Source: Pseudomonas delhiensis (GTDB lineage: Bacteria > Pseudomonadota > Gammaproteobacteria > Pseudomonadales > Pseudomonadaceae). Taken from it: a stretch of 64,000 bases of DNA. Where the stretch lies: the NCBI RefSeq assembly GCF_900187975.1, contig NZ_FZPC01000002.1:62001-126000 (forward strand), given 5' to 3'. The notes below the pieces were generated by a model. The model ran no database searches. It worked only from the letters and a program-made list of their open reading frames with translations, and had not been told where the DNA came from. The position numbers were made by a program, and so were the translations under genes. Shown one piece after another: positions 47,901-57,344 of the stretch. Numbering within the stretch: position 1 is the stretch's first letter; each line of letters begins with the position of its first letter.

Positions 47901-48351
47901 GCGCGGTGATGTACAGGCTCTTCGCGTCGGTCAGCTGCTTCTGCCAGTCGGCCAGCTGGGTGGAGCGGTCGTTGAGCAGCATTTCCAGGCGGCTGACGTT
48001 CTCCCCGGCGTAGCGCTGGGCCGCCGGCTTCTCGCTGCTGCCCTTCAGGCGCGCCAGGCTGCGCTGGTTCTCCAGTATCTGCCGGGGGGCGTCGGCCAGG
48101 CCGGCCTTGAGCTCGGCCAACTGCTTCTCGCTGTCGTCGTGGGCGGTTAGCAGCTTGAGGGTGCGCTCCAGGCTGGCCTTGGTGACCTTGGCATCGGCGT
48201 CGGCGAGCTTGCGATCGGCCAGGCCGTCGAGGCTCTGCTGGACGGCCTCGGCGGACGGTGGCTGGTTGGTGTCCTCGGCGTGCACGGGGAGCACGGCGAG
48301 GCAGCCGCCGAGCAGGACGGCGGCGAGCAGGTTGCGCAGCGGGAATGGCAT
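44980..48351 (-). CDS. mscK: MscK/KefA-like mechanosensitive channel
   Basis: A 1123-aa multidomain channel. A signal peptide (MPFPLRNLLAAVLLGGC, cleavage after VHA) precedes a large periplasmic region of about 450 residues rich in Gln/Leu/Glu coiled coil. About 11 membrane spans follow, ending in the MscS core: the pore helix near SVGLGFGLQAIFSNFVSGL, then RPVRIGDTVTIGNLSGTV and the cytosolic beta and alpha/beta domains. It should open under membrane tension, and MscK in E. coli is also affected by external K+. It is followed by selO at a 57-bp distance. Confidence 0.9.
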   Translation of the reverse strand: MPFPLRNLLAAVLLGGCLAVLPVHAEDTNQPPSAEAVQQSLDGLADRKLADADAKVTKASLERTLKLLTAHDDSEKQLAELKAGLADAPRQILENQRSLARLKGSSEKPAAQRYAGENVSRLEMLLNDRSTQLADWQKQLTDAKSLYITAQTRPERAQADISSAQSRLLEIGNILKAGKETGKALASERRNELLAEQAALNAQIQLLRQQLAGNNLLQDLASSQQDLLGEQVARAERETLELQTMISGMRREQSEKTVAELARDGSQGAGSDSLLSQESAENLRLSDYLLRTTDRLNVLTRRNLEAKQHLDSLSQVDQTLDQQINVLRGSLLLSKVLYQQKQSLPKIKTDQELADEIADLRLYQFELNQKRDELANPQLYIDNLLAQQPQEAVTAQLRKDLANLVDTRGELMERLNHELNAVLNEAITLQLNQKQLKDTSDNLRATLDEQMFWIPSNRPLDLSWFKMTPILLQHQLSEVPWGSAVVEVGEGLVDRPLLFLPLLLLIAGLLWKRRYLYDKLASINDDIGHFKRDSQAHTPLALLLAVLLALPGTLTLAIAGLALMLDARGQNATLGAALLQMAEVWLVFYTAHRILSPGGIAERHFHWSQAQVRFSSKLIRRLGVVVMALAAVVTVAERQPGSLADDVIGIAVVLTGFAVMTWLMARMLFASPSTSRPSAVKMIVGALFTALPVLLFVAVCFGYYYTALRLSDRLIDTLFLLMVWVVIEATFVRGLSVAARRLAYQRAQAKRQNPPKEGPDGGETAEEPTLAIEQINEQSLRLIRLGLLIGFVVALYWVWADLISVAAYLDNVTLYQYTGGTGDSATNLPISLGDVLMALVIAAVTVALARNLPGLLEVLVLQRLTLAQGSAYAITTLLSYAISGVGIVSALSTLGVSWDKLQWLVAALSVGLGFGLQAIFSNFVSGLIILFERPVRIGDTVTIGNLSGTVSRIRIRATTITDFDRKEIIVPNQTFITGQLINWSLSDTVTRVTIKIGLAYESDLALARKLMLEAARANPRVLRDPEPSLYFLAISASTFDYELRFHVRELGDRNPAVDELLTAIALSFREHGVDMAFNQLDVFVKNGEGKEIHLAQNVTQLPLALPGAPVKDQDPPLPPGSKP

Positions 48352-48443
48352 GGTCGCGGGCGGCTATCGATAAGTTGCAGTGAGGGTAGGTGTGCCCGGC
48401 GGCGCCGGCAAGAGGGAGCGGCGCCGCCAGGCGTTCGGCAGGT

Positions 48444-50186
<1,743 letters not shown>

Positions 50187-50414
50187 GGTGTCGGAGCTCC
50201 TGGCGGGGCGAGGGGGGGGCGGCGCTGACGGAACGGATGCAGGCCGCATGCCAAGGGATTCTAACCTGCGGATTTGCAAGGCTGTCAAAGGCTAATTGCA
50301 GTGCCGCCACGGAGCTTTCGGCAGGCTTTCAACGGCCCGTGCGGGGCGGGTAACCGTTCGGGCTTCTCCGTCGTTCGGCCTTGGCCGGGAAGCCGGGCGC
50401 GACATGGGTGTGGC

Positions 50415-50495
50415 GGCGTATAACCGCGAACGGTTATACGCCCTACGTCACGGGTTGGCCTGGCGTAGGGCGGATAACGTTCCACGTTATCCGCC
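50415..50495. repeat. Family A hairpin doublet
   Basis: GGCGTATAACCG..CGGTTATACGCCCTAC (50415-50446) and GTAGGGCGGATAACG..CGTTATCCGCC (50465-50495), here with the CCCTAC ends facing inward. It sits in the 461-bp gap between nhaP2 and the acyl-CoA dehydrogenase gene; the rest of that gap (50187-50414, 50496-50600) holds only the nhaP2 upstream region and degenerate repeat traces. Confidence 0.8.
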
Positions 50496-50604
50496 GCTTG
50501 GCCTTGGCCTCAGGCCCGCTCCGGGTTGGGCTCCGCAGTGGCGCTGATGGGTATCGCTTCGCTCAACGCCATCCTACGAAAGCCATGCTCGCTGTCGCGC
50601 CCAT

Positions 50605-50630
50605 AAAAAAGCCCCGGACGTGACCGGGGC
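50605..50630 (-). terminator. Intrinsic terminator of the acyl-CoA dehydrogenase gene
   Basis: GCCCCGG (50611-50617)/CCGGGGC (50624-50630), followed on the minus strand by TTTTTT. Confidence 0.87.
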
Positions 50631-50647
50631 CCGAAGGTACATGGGGA

Positions 50648-52450
50648 CTAGAACCAGGCGTCCCGCATGCTGGAACAGGTATCGTCGCGGGCCTCCAGCA
50701 GGGCCAGCTCGTGGTGGCAGGACGGCACCTCCCAGGTCAGGAAGTAGCGCGCGGCCTGCAGCTTGCCGCGGTAGAAGTCCTCGTCGGCGGCGTTTCCGGC
50801 TGCGAGGCCTTCCTCGGCGCGGATCGCCTGTTCCAGCCAGCGCCAGCCGATGACGGTGTGGCCGAACACCTTCAGGTACAGCGCCGAGTTGGCCAGGCCC
50901 TGGGCCACCTTGCCCTGCATCAGGTCGCCGAGCAGCGCCAGGGTCACCTCCGACAGGCGCGCCAGCAGTTGCTCCAGCGGCTGGCGCAGGGCGTCCAGCG
51001 ACGGGTACGCCCGGGCGCGCTCGCAGGCCTGGTGGATCAGGCGGGTCAGCTGCTTGAGGCCGGCGCCGCCGTTCTGCGCCAGCTTGCGGCCCAGCAGGTC
51101 CAGCGACTGGATGCCGTGGGTGCCCTCGTGGATGGGGTTGAGGCGGTTGTCGCGGTAGTACTGCTCCACCGGGTATTCGCGGGTGTAGCCGTGGCCGCCG
51201 AGGATCTGGATGGCCAGTTCGTTGGCCTTCAGGCAGAACTCCGAGGGCCAGGACTTGACGATCGGGGTGAGCAGGTCGAGCAGCTCGTGGGCCTGCTTGC
51301 GCGCATCCTCGGTGGGCAGCGTCTCGCAGTCGTCCACCAGGCGCGCGGCGTACAGGCCGAGGTCGAAGGCGCCCTCGACGTAGGCCTTCTGTGTCAGCAG
51401 CATGCGCTTGACGTCGGCGTGCCCGATGATCGACACCTGCGCCGAGGTCGGGTCCTTGGCGTCCACCGGGCGGCCCTGGGGGCGCTCGCGGGCGTATTCC
51501 AGGGAGTACAGGTAGCCGGCGTAGCCGAGCATGATGGCACCCATGCCGACGCCGATGCGTGCCTCGTTCATCATCTGGAACATATAGGCCAGGCCGTGGT
51601 GCGGCTTGCCCACCAGGTAGCCGACGCAGTCGCCGTTGTCGCCGAAGTTCAGCGCGGTGGAGGTGGTGCCGCGCCAGCCCATCTTGTGGAACAGCCCGGC
51701 CAGGGCCACGTCGTTGCGCTTGCCGAGGCTGCCGTCCGGGTTCACCAGGAACTTGGGCACGATGAACAGCGAGATGCCCTTCACCCCGGGTGGCGCGTCC
51801 GGCAGCTTGGCCAGCACCATGTGGACTATGTTTTCCGAAAGCGGGTGGTCGCCGCCGGAGATGAAGATCTTGTTGCCCTTGATCCGGTAGCTGCCGTCGG
51901 CATGGGGTTCGGCGCGGGTGCGGATGTCGGCCAGGGAGGAGCCGGCGTGGGGCTCGGTCAGGGCCATGGTGCCGAAGAAGCGGCCCTCGATCATCGGCTG
52001 CAGGAACAGGCGCTTCTGCTCCTCGTCGCCGAAGGACTCGATCAGGTGGCTGGAGCCCATGCTCAGCATCGGGTAGGACGAGGTGGCGATGTTGGCCGAC
52101 TGGAAGTGCGCGAAGCAGGCCCGCGAGAGCAGGTGGGGCAATTGCATGCCACCCTGTTCGAAGCTGCGCGAGGCATTCTGGAAGCCGGCTTCGTTGAAGG
52201 CGTCCACCGCCGGCTTGACCTCGGGGATCAGCACCGCGGCGCCGTCCACGTACTGCGGCTCGTGCTCGTCGTTCTTGCGGTTGTGCGGGGCGAAGAGTTC
52301 CTCGGCGATGCCGCGGGCGGTGGCCAGGGCGGCGTCGAAGGTCTCGCGGTTGTGCTCGGCGAAGCGTTCGCGTTGGGTCAGGGCCTCGGCGTCGAGCACT
52401 TCGTAGAGCTCGAAGGCGAGGTTGCGGGAGCTGAGCAGGGTCTCGGACAT
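50648..52450 (-). CDS. Acyl-CoA dehydrogenase (600-aa class)
   Basis: A 600-aa FAD-dependent acyl-CoA dehydrogenase with the extra C-terminal helical domain of the long FadE-like class. Conserved blocks are MALTEPHAGSSLADIRT, FISGGDHPLSEN, QILGGHGYTREYPVEQYYRD and NPIHEGTHGIQSLDLLGRK; the glutamate in HEGTHG matches the catalytic base. It introduces the trans-2 double bond in beta-oxidation; chain-length preference is unknown. The start (complement of 52448-52450) follows GGAGGCC; the 45-codon upstream extension is rejected. It is divergent from rlmJ across 133 bp. Confidence 0.9.
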   Translation of the reverse strand: MSETLLSSRNLAFELYEVLDAEALTQRERFAEHNRETFDAALATARGIAEELFAPHNRKNDEHEPQYVDGAAVLIPEVKPAVDAFNEAGFQNASRSFEQGGMQLPHLLSRACFAHFQSANIATSSYPMLSMGSSHLIESFGDEEQKRLFLQPMIEGRFFGTMALTEPHAGSSLADIRTRAEPHADGSYRIKGNKIFISGGDHPLSENIVHMVLAKLPDAPPGVKGISLFIVPKFLVNPDGSLGKRNDVALAGLFHKMGWRGTTSTALNFGDNGDCVGYLVGKPHHGLAYMFQMMNEARIGVGMGAIMLGYAGYLYSLEYARERPQGRPVDAKDPTSAQVSIIGHADVKRMLLTQKAYVEGAFDLGLYAARLVDDCETLPTEDARKQAHELLDLLTPIVKSWPSEFCLKANELAIQILGGHGYTREYPVEQYYRDNRLNPIHEGTHGIQSLDLLGRKLAQNGGAGLKQLTRLIHQACERARAYPSLDALRQPLEQLLARLSEVTLALLGDLMQGKVAQGLANSALYLKVFGHTVIGWRWLEQAIRAEEGLAAGNAADEDFYRGKLQAARYFLTWEVPSCHHELALLEARDDTCSSMRDAWF

Positions 52451-52583
52451 TGTCGGCCTCCAGGGGAATGGCCGCAGTCTAGTCTGGTGAATGAAGCGGG
52501 CACAGCAACATCGACGAGCGTGATAAAGGCCTAAAACAATGCCGGTGCAGCTAAACTGCACGCCCCCAAGGAGTCTGCCGTCC

Positions 52584-53438
52584 ATGAACTACCGTCACGC
52601 CTACCACGCCGGCAACCACGCCGATGTCCTCAAGCACCTGGTCCTGTCGCGGATCTTCGCCCTGATGGTACGCAAGGACACGCCCTTCGCCTTCCTCGAC
52701 AGCCATTCCGGCATCGGCCTGTACGACCTGCAGGGCGACGAGGCCAGCCGTACCGGCGAGTGGGAAGCGGGCATCGGCCGCCTGTGGCAGCTCGACGAGG
52801 TGCCGGAACTGGCGGTGGACTACATGGAAGTGGTGCGCGCGCTGAACCCCGACGGCGAACTGCAGTACTACCCCGGCTCGCCGGAACTGGCGCGGCGCCT
52901 GACGCGTTCCCAGGACCGCGTGCACCTGAACGAGCTGCACCCGGAGGACGGCCGCCTGCTCAAGGCCAACATGGGCGGCGAGCGGCGCATCGCCGTGCAC
53001 CAGAACGACGGCTGGCTGCTGCCGCGGGCCCTGCTGCCGGTGCCGGAAAAACGCGGGGTGCTGCTGATCGACCCGCCCTTCGAGGAGGCCGACGAACTGG
53101 AGCGCTGCGTCATCGCCCTGGAAGAGGCCATCGGGCGCATGCGCCAGACGGTGGTGGCGGTCTGGTACCCGATCAAGGACGAACGCCAGCTCAAGCGCTT
53201 CTACCAGGGCCTGGAACGCAGCAAGGCGCCCAAGCTGCTGCGCGTGGAGCTGCTGGTGCACCCGGCGGACAGCGCCGACCGCCTCAACGGCTCCGGCCTG
53301 GCCATCGCCAACCCGCCGTGGCCGCTGGAGGACGAACTGCGCGAACTGCTGCCCTGGCTGGCCGAGGTGCTGGCGCAGAGCGAGGGCGGCTGGCGGCTGG
53401 ATTGGCTGATCGAAGAAGCTGCAAGCGGCAAGCTTTAA
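52584..53438 (+). CDS. rlmJ: 23S rRNA (adenine(2030)-N6)-methyltransferase RlmJ
   Basis: A 284-aa SAM-dependent methyltransferase that methylates A2030 of 23S rRNA. It opens with MNYRHAYHAGNHADVLKH; the catalytic motif IV is DPPF at 163-166, with FLDSHSGIGLYDL as the SAM-site region near 38-50. The start at 52584 follows AAGGAGT. The last residues, IEEAASGKL and the stop, are encoded by the beginning of a heptamer-repeat element, so the original C-terminus may have been replaced by element sequence. Confidence 0.93.
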   Translation: MNYRHAYHAGNHADVLKHLVLSRIFALMVRKDTPFAFLDSHSGIGLYDLQGDEASRTGEWEAGIGRLWQLDEVPELAVDYMEVVRALNPDGELQYYPGSPELARRLTRSQDRVHLNELHPEDGRLLKANMGGERRIAVHQNDGWLLPRALLPVPEKRGVLLIDPPFEEADELERCVIALEEAIGRMRQTVVAVWYPIKDERQLKRFYQGLERSKAPKLLRVELLVHPADSADRLNGSGLAIANPPWPLEDELRELLPWLAEVLAQSEGGWRLDWLIEEAASGKL

Positions 53439-53624
53439 GCCGCAAGCAAGAGCATCCAGGGCGTATAACCGTGCGCGGTTATACGCCGTTGGTCGGGCCT
53501 CTCCTGGCGCCCTGGTGCCAGGGCCAATCGGCGGATAACGCTGGCGCGTTATGCGCCCTACGATGTTGGGCTTGCAGCTTGCAGCTTGCAGCTTGCAGCT
53601 TGCAGCTTGCAGCTTGCAGCTTCC
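53418..53624. repeat. Composite heptamer element (family C) enclosing a family A hairpin pair
   Basis: Left arm at 53418-53450 (GCTGCAA, GCGGCAA, GCTTTAA, GCCGCAA). Then come two family A hairpins: 53458-53487 (GGGCGTATAACCG..CGGTTATACGCC) and 53530-53561 (GGCGGATAACG..CGTTATGCGCCCTAC). The right arm at 53570-53624 is about seven copies of GCTTGCA. The element fills the rlmJ-msrA gap, begins inside rlmJ and ends 3 bp short of the msrA stop. Confidence 0.85.
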
Positions 53625-53626
53625 GG

Positions 53627-54274
53627 CTACGCCGGCAGGCACACCCCGGTCCCACCCAGCCCGCAATAGCCGTTGGGGTTCTTCGCCAGGTACTGCTGGT
53701 GGTAGGCCTCGGCGTAGTAGAACGGCGGCACCTCGCGGATCTCGGTGGTGATCTCTCCGTAGCCGCTGGCGCTCAGTTCCTGCTGGAAGGCCGCGCGGCT
53801 GGCTTCCACCGCGGCCTTCTGGGCCTGGTCGTACCAGTAGATGGCCGAGCGGTACTGGGTGCCGGTGTCGTTGCCCTGGCGCATGCCCTGGGTCGGGTCG
53901 TGGGATTCCCAGAATACCTTGAGCAGCTGCTGCAGGCTGGTCTGCTGCGGGTCGAACACCACCAGCACCACCTCGCTGTGCCCGGTCAGGCCGGAGCAGA
54001 CTTCGTCGTAGGTGGGGTTGGGCGTCAGGCCGCCGGCGTAGCCCACCGCGGTGACCCAAACCCCCGGCTGTTGCCAGAAGCGCCGCTCGGCGCCCCAGAA
54101 GCAGCCGAGGCCGAGGACGATCTGCTGCAGGCCGCCGGGGAACGGCGGGCACAGCGGGTGGCCGTTGACGTAGTGGGTCTCCGGCACCGGCATCGGCGCT
54201 TCGCGGCCGGGCAGGGCCTGGGCCTGGGTGGGCAGCTCCTGCTTGTGCACGAGTATCTGCGAGCGGAGGGTCAT
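53627..54274 (-). CDS. msrA: Peptide methionine sulfoxide reductase A
   Basis: A 215-aa MsrA that reduces the S-form of methionine sulfoxide. The catalytic cysteine is C58 in GCFWG; resolving cysteines are near the C-terminus in [11 protein letters not shown] (C204, C212). An N-terminal extension of about 45 residues, as in E. coli MsrA, lacks a signal peptide, so it is cytosolic. It is convergent with rlmJ, and only the repeat element separates them; no U-tract terminator was seen, so the repeat hairpins may act in its place. Confidence 0.95.
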   Translation of the reverse strand: MTLRSQILVHKQELPTQAQALPGREAPMPVPETHYVNGHPLCPPFPGGLQQIVLGLGCFWGAERRFWQQPGVWVTAVGYAGGLTPNPTYDEVCSGLTGHSEVVLVVFDPQQTSLQQLLKVFWESHDPTQGMRQGNDTGTQYRSAIYWYDQAQKAAVEASRAAFQQELSASGYGEITTEIREVPPFYYAEAYHQQYLAKNPNGYCGLGGTGVCLPA

Positions 54275-54357
54275 GGCGTGGGTCTCCTTTGTCCTGGGTG
54301 GCGATAGACGCGCGAAGACCCTGGAGATTACAGCCTTTGTCCGGGCGGTGGGGCTTT

Positions 54358-57045
54358 TCAGTCGCCCCGGCAGGGGTAGCGCTGCAGGCTGCTGGCGAGC
54401 AGGGCGCCGGGGATCGGCTTGTCGAACAGGTAGCCCTGGCCGATGTCGCAGCGGTTGCGCCGCAGGAAGGCCAGCTGCGCCGCGGTTTCGACGCCTTCGG
54501 CGACCACCTGCAGCTTGAGGTTGTGGGCCATGGCGATCACCGCCGAGGTGATTTCCATGTCGTCCTGGTTGTCGGGGATGTCCTTGATGAAGCTGCGGTC
54601 GATCTTGATGACGTCGATGGGGAACTTCTTCAGGTAGCTCAGCGACGAGTAGCCGGTGCCGAAGTCGTCCATGGCCAGGGTCAGGCCCAACTGCTTGAGG
54701 CGTTCCAGCTGCTGCTTGGTGTCGGCGGTGGCGTCCAGCAGCAGGCTTTCGGTCAGCTCCAGTTCCAGACGCCCGGCCGGTACCTGTTCTTCATGGAGGA
54801 TGGCGGCGATGGAGCCGACCAGGTCGGGGTCGCTGAACTGCTTGGGCGACAGGTTGATGGCGATGTTCAGGTCGCCCAGGCCGGTTTCCGCCAGCTCGCG
54901 GCCCATGCGGCAGGCCTCGCGGATCACCCACTTGCCGATGGGGATGATCAGCCCGGTTTCCTCGGCCACGCTGATGAACTGGTCCGGGCGGATCATGCCC
55001 TTCTCCGGGTGCTGCCAGCGCAGCAGCGCCTCCAGGCCGAGCAACTGGCCGCTGCGCAGGCACAGCTTGGGCTGGTAGTGCACCGCCAGCTCGTTCTGCA
55101 CCAGGGCGCGGCGCAGGTTGCTCTCGACGAATAGCTTGTGGCTGGCCTCGGCGGTCATTTCCTCGGTGAAGGTCTGCAGCTGGTGCTTGCCGTTGGCCTT
55201 GGCCTTGTGCAGGGCCAGGCCGGCGTTCTTCATCAGCGTCTGCGGGTCCTGGCCGTGCTGCGGCGCGTAGGCCAGGCCGATGGAGCCGGTGATGTTGATC
55301 AGCTGGTTGTCGACGAACAGCGGCTTGTCGAGCACGTCGAGGATCTGCGCCGCCACCCGCTCGCCGCGGCCGGGGCTGGATTCCTCCAGCAGCACGGCGA
55401 ATTCGTTGCTGGCGAAGCGCGCCAGGGTGGTGCCGTCCACCAGGCTGCTGCGCAGGCGCCGGGCCAGGCTGGCGAGCAGCTTGTCGCCGGTCTGGTGGCC
55501 GAGGCTGTCGTTGATCCGCTTGAAGTTGTCGATGTCCACCAGCAGCAGGCCCAGGGGCGGACCGGAGCCGGCGCGCAGGCGTTCTTCCAGCACGTTGATG
55601 AAGTAGTGCCGGTTGGCCAGGCCCGTGAGGTTGTCGCGGTAGGCGAGCTTCTCGATGTGCTGCTGCGCCAGCTTGCTCTGGGTGATGTCCTCGTAGATGC
55701 CGATGTAGTGGGTCAGCTCGCCGTCGTCGGCGTAGACCTTGGACAGCGACAGCTGCCCCCAGTAGGGCTCGAGGTTCTTGCGCCGGCTGCGGAACTCGCC
55801 CTGCCAGCTGTTCTGGTTGACCAGGGTGGAGCGCGCGTCGAACAGCAGTTCGCTGAGGTTGGCCAGGGCCGGCACCTCGGCCAGGCGGCGGCCGCGCACC
55901 TCGTCGGCGCCGTACTGGGTGATGGCGGTGAAGCTGGGGTTGACGTACTCGATGACGCCGTCGCGGTCGATCAGCAGGAAGGCGTTGGCGCTCTGCTCGA
56001 CGGCGCGCTGGAACAGGTGCAGGGCGCTGGAGGCGCTGCGCCGCTCGTGGTTCATCAGGACCTGGGCGTACTGGTCGGCCAGCTCGCCGGCGAAGGCGAT
56101 CTCGTCGCTCTGCCACAGGCGCACTTCGCCGATGTGCTCCAGGCAGAGCACGCCGACCACCTCGCCGCCGACGCGGATGGTGGCGTCGAGCATGGCGCTG
56201 ATGCCCTGCGGGCGCAGGTAGGCCTCGGCCAGCTCGCGGGTGCGCGGGTCCTGCAGGACGTTGTGCGCGTCTATGGCGCGGCCGCTGTTGATGGCGTCCA
56301 GGTAGTTGGGGTAGCGGCTGGCGTCGAAGCCGCGCGGCAGCTCGAACTGGTCGATGTCGCGGCGGTACACCGCCACCGGTTCCATGTGGTTGTCCCGGGT
56401 CAGCCGCCAGATGCCGGCGCGGGCCACGTCGTAGGCCTCGCTGGCGGCCTGGGCGATCAGCTGCGCGGCCTCCAGCAGCGGGTCGCTGGACTGGTAGCGG
56501 TGCCGCGCCAGGCGCACGATGAGGTTCTGCTGGGCGCGCGAGCGCACCAGGTGCTGCAGGTGCTCGTCCTGGGAGCGCTGGTACATCTCCAGGGACATCT
56601 GCAGGCGCAGGTTCTGTTCCGCCAGTTCGCCCTGGCTGGCCTGCCGGGCGCCTTCCTCGTCCTGCAGCAGGTAGCCGTGGAGCAGCTGGCGGCCGCGCTG
56701 CTGGAAGGCCTCGCCGACTTCCAGCAGGTTCAGCACGCCGCGGGGCGTGTGCAGGCTGTAGCGCACCTGGTAGTGGGCGTGCTCCAGCAGCTGCTGCTGG
56801 ATCAGCTCGTGCAGGCGGTGCCGCGCCTCGGGCTCCATCAGGCTGGCATAGGGGGCGTCGAGCAGGCCGCAGAGCTCGGCGGCGGCGACGCCGAAGGCGC
56901 GCTCGCAGGCCGGGTCGAGGAACAGCAGGGTCCAGCTCGGTTCATTCAACCGCTCGAAGCGCAGCAACCCCAGCCGCGAAGGGACGGGGAGCTGGGTGAC
57001 AGCCTCGACCGCCGGGCGATTGGCGGTATCGGGATGACTCTTCAT
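54358..57045 (-). CDS. dipA: c-di-GMP phosphodiesterase with PAS, GAF, degenerate GGDEF and EAL domains (DipA-like)
   Basis: An 895-aa cytosolic protein. Domains in order: an N-terminal PAS-like region (about 20-150), GAF (about 165-320), PAS (about 335-455, including [15 protein letters not shown]), GGDEF (about 460-625) and EAL (about 645-890). The GGDEF signature reads ASNEF near residue 545, so cyclase activity is not expected. The EAL domain keeps LEALLRW near 672, NLSPKQF and [13 protein letters not shown] near 793, and should cut c-di-GMP. The same pattern is known for P. aeruginosa DipA (PA5017), needed for biofilm dispersal. I take [10 protein letters not shown] as the start; the ribosome site is weak and upstream starts are possible. 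Confidence 0.87.
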   Translation of the reverse strand: MKSHPDTANRPAVEAVTQLPVPSRLGLLRFERLNEPSWTLLFLDPACERAFGVAAAELCGLLDAPYASLMEPEARHRLHELIQQQLLEHAHYQVRYSLHTPRGVLNLLEVGEAFQQRGRQLLHGYLLQDEEGARQASQGELAEQNLRLQMSLEMYQRSQDEHLQHLVRSRAQQNLIVRLARHRYQSSDPLLEAAQLIAQAASEAYDVARAGIWRLTRDNHMEPVAVYRRDIDQFELPRGFDASRYPNYLDAINSGRAIDAHNVLQDPRTRELAEAYLRPQGISAMLDATIRVGGEVVGVLCLEHIGEVRLWQSDEIAFAGELADQYAQVLMNHERRSASSALHLFQRAVEQSANAFLLIDRDGVIEYVNPSFTAITQYGADEVRGRRLAEVPALANLSELLFDARSTLVNQNSWQGEFRSRRKNLEPYWGQLSLSKVYADDGELTHYIGIYEDITQSKLAQQHIEKLAYRDNLTGLANRHYFINVLEERLRAGSGPPLGLLLVDIDNFKRINDSLGHQTGDKLLASLARRLRSSLVDGTTLARFASNEFAVLLEESSPGRGERVAAQILDVLDKPLFVDNQLINITGSIGLAYAPQHGQDPQTLMKNAGLALHKAKANGKHQLQTFTEEMTAEASHKLFVESNLRRALVQNELAVHYQPKLCLRSGQLLGLEALLRWQHPEKGMIRPDQFISVAEETGLIIPIGKWVIREACRMGRELAETGLGDLNIAINLSPKQFSDPDLVGSIAAILHEEQVPAGRLELELTESLLLDATADTKQQLERLKQLGLTLAMDDFGTGYSSLSYLKKFPIDVIKIDRSFIKDIPDNQDDMEITSAVIAMAHNLKLQVVAEGVETAAQLAFLRRNRCDIGQGYLFDKPIPGALLASSLQRYPCRGD

Positions 57046-57250
57046 GCTCGGCGGTTTTCCAATACTGGGCGAGGTACTTTGCCTCGGCCGACTTCTGCTG
57101 GGCGAAGGCAAGGGTGCATGATGCGGTTTTGTCTGACAAGCAATGCCTGTATCGGCGGGACCGGGAGGATTTTGAGCCGCGTGCGGGGTGCCGTTGATCG
57201 GAGAATGCCACGCGTCATGGCGTTTTGCCATTATCGCGGCCGGCGGAAAT

Positions 57251-57278
57251 AAAAAAAGCCCCGTCATCCGGCGGGGCT
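57251..57278 (-). terminator. Intrinsic terminator of aceF
   Basis: AGCCCCG (57257-57263)/CGGGGCT (57272-57278), followed on the minus strand by TTTTTTT. A second, U-less stem lies nearer the stop codon (57317-57340). Confidence 0.87.
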
Positions 57279-57316
57279 GGAGAGAACGAGCGTGGCGTGC
57301 CCGTTGGTGGAAAGCG

Positions 57317-57340
57317 ATCGGCCCCCGGGCGGGGGCCGAT
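57317..57340 (-). other. Very stable hairpin directly after the aceF stop
   Basis: ATCGGCCCCC / GGGGGCCGAT, a 10-bp perfect stem with a 4-base loop, 4 bp past aceF. Without a U-tract it is more likely a 3' mRNA-stabilising structure than a terminator. Confidence 0.6.
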
Positions 57341-57344
57341 GCGG

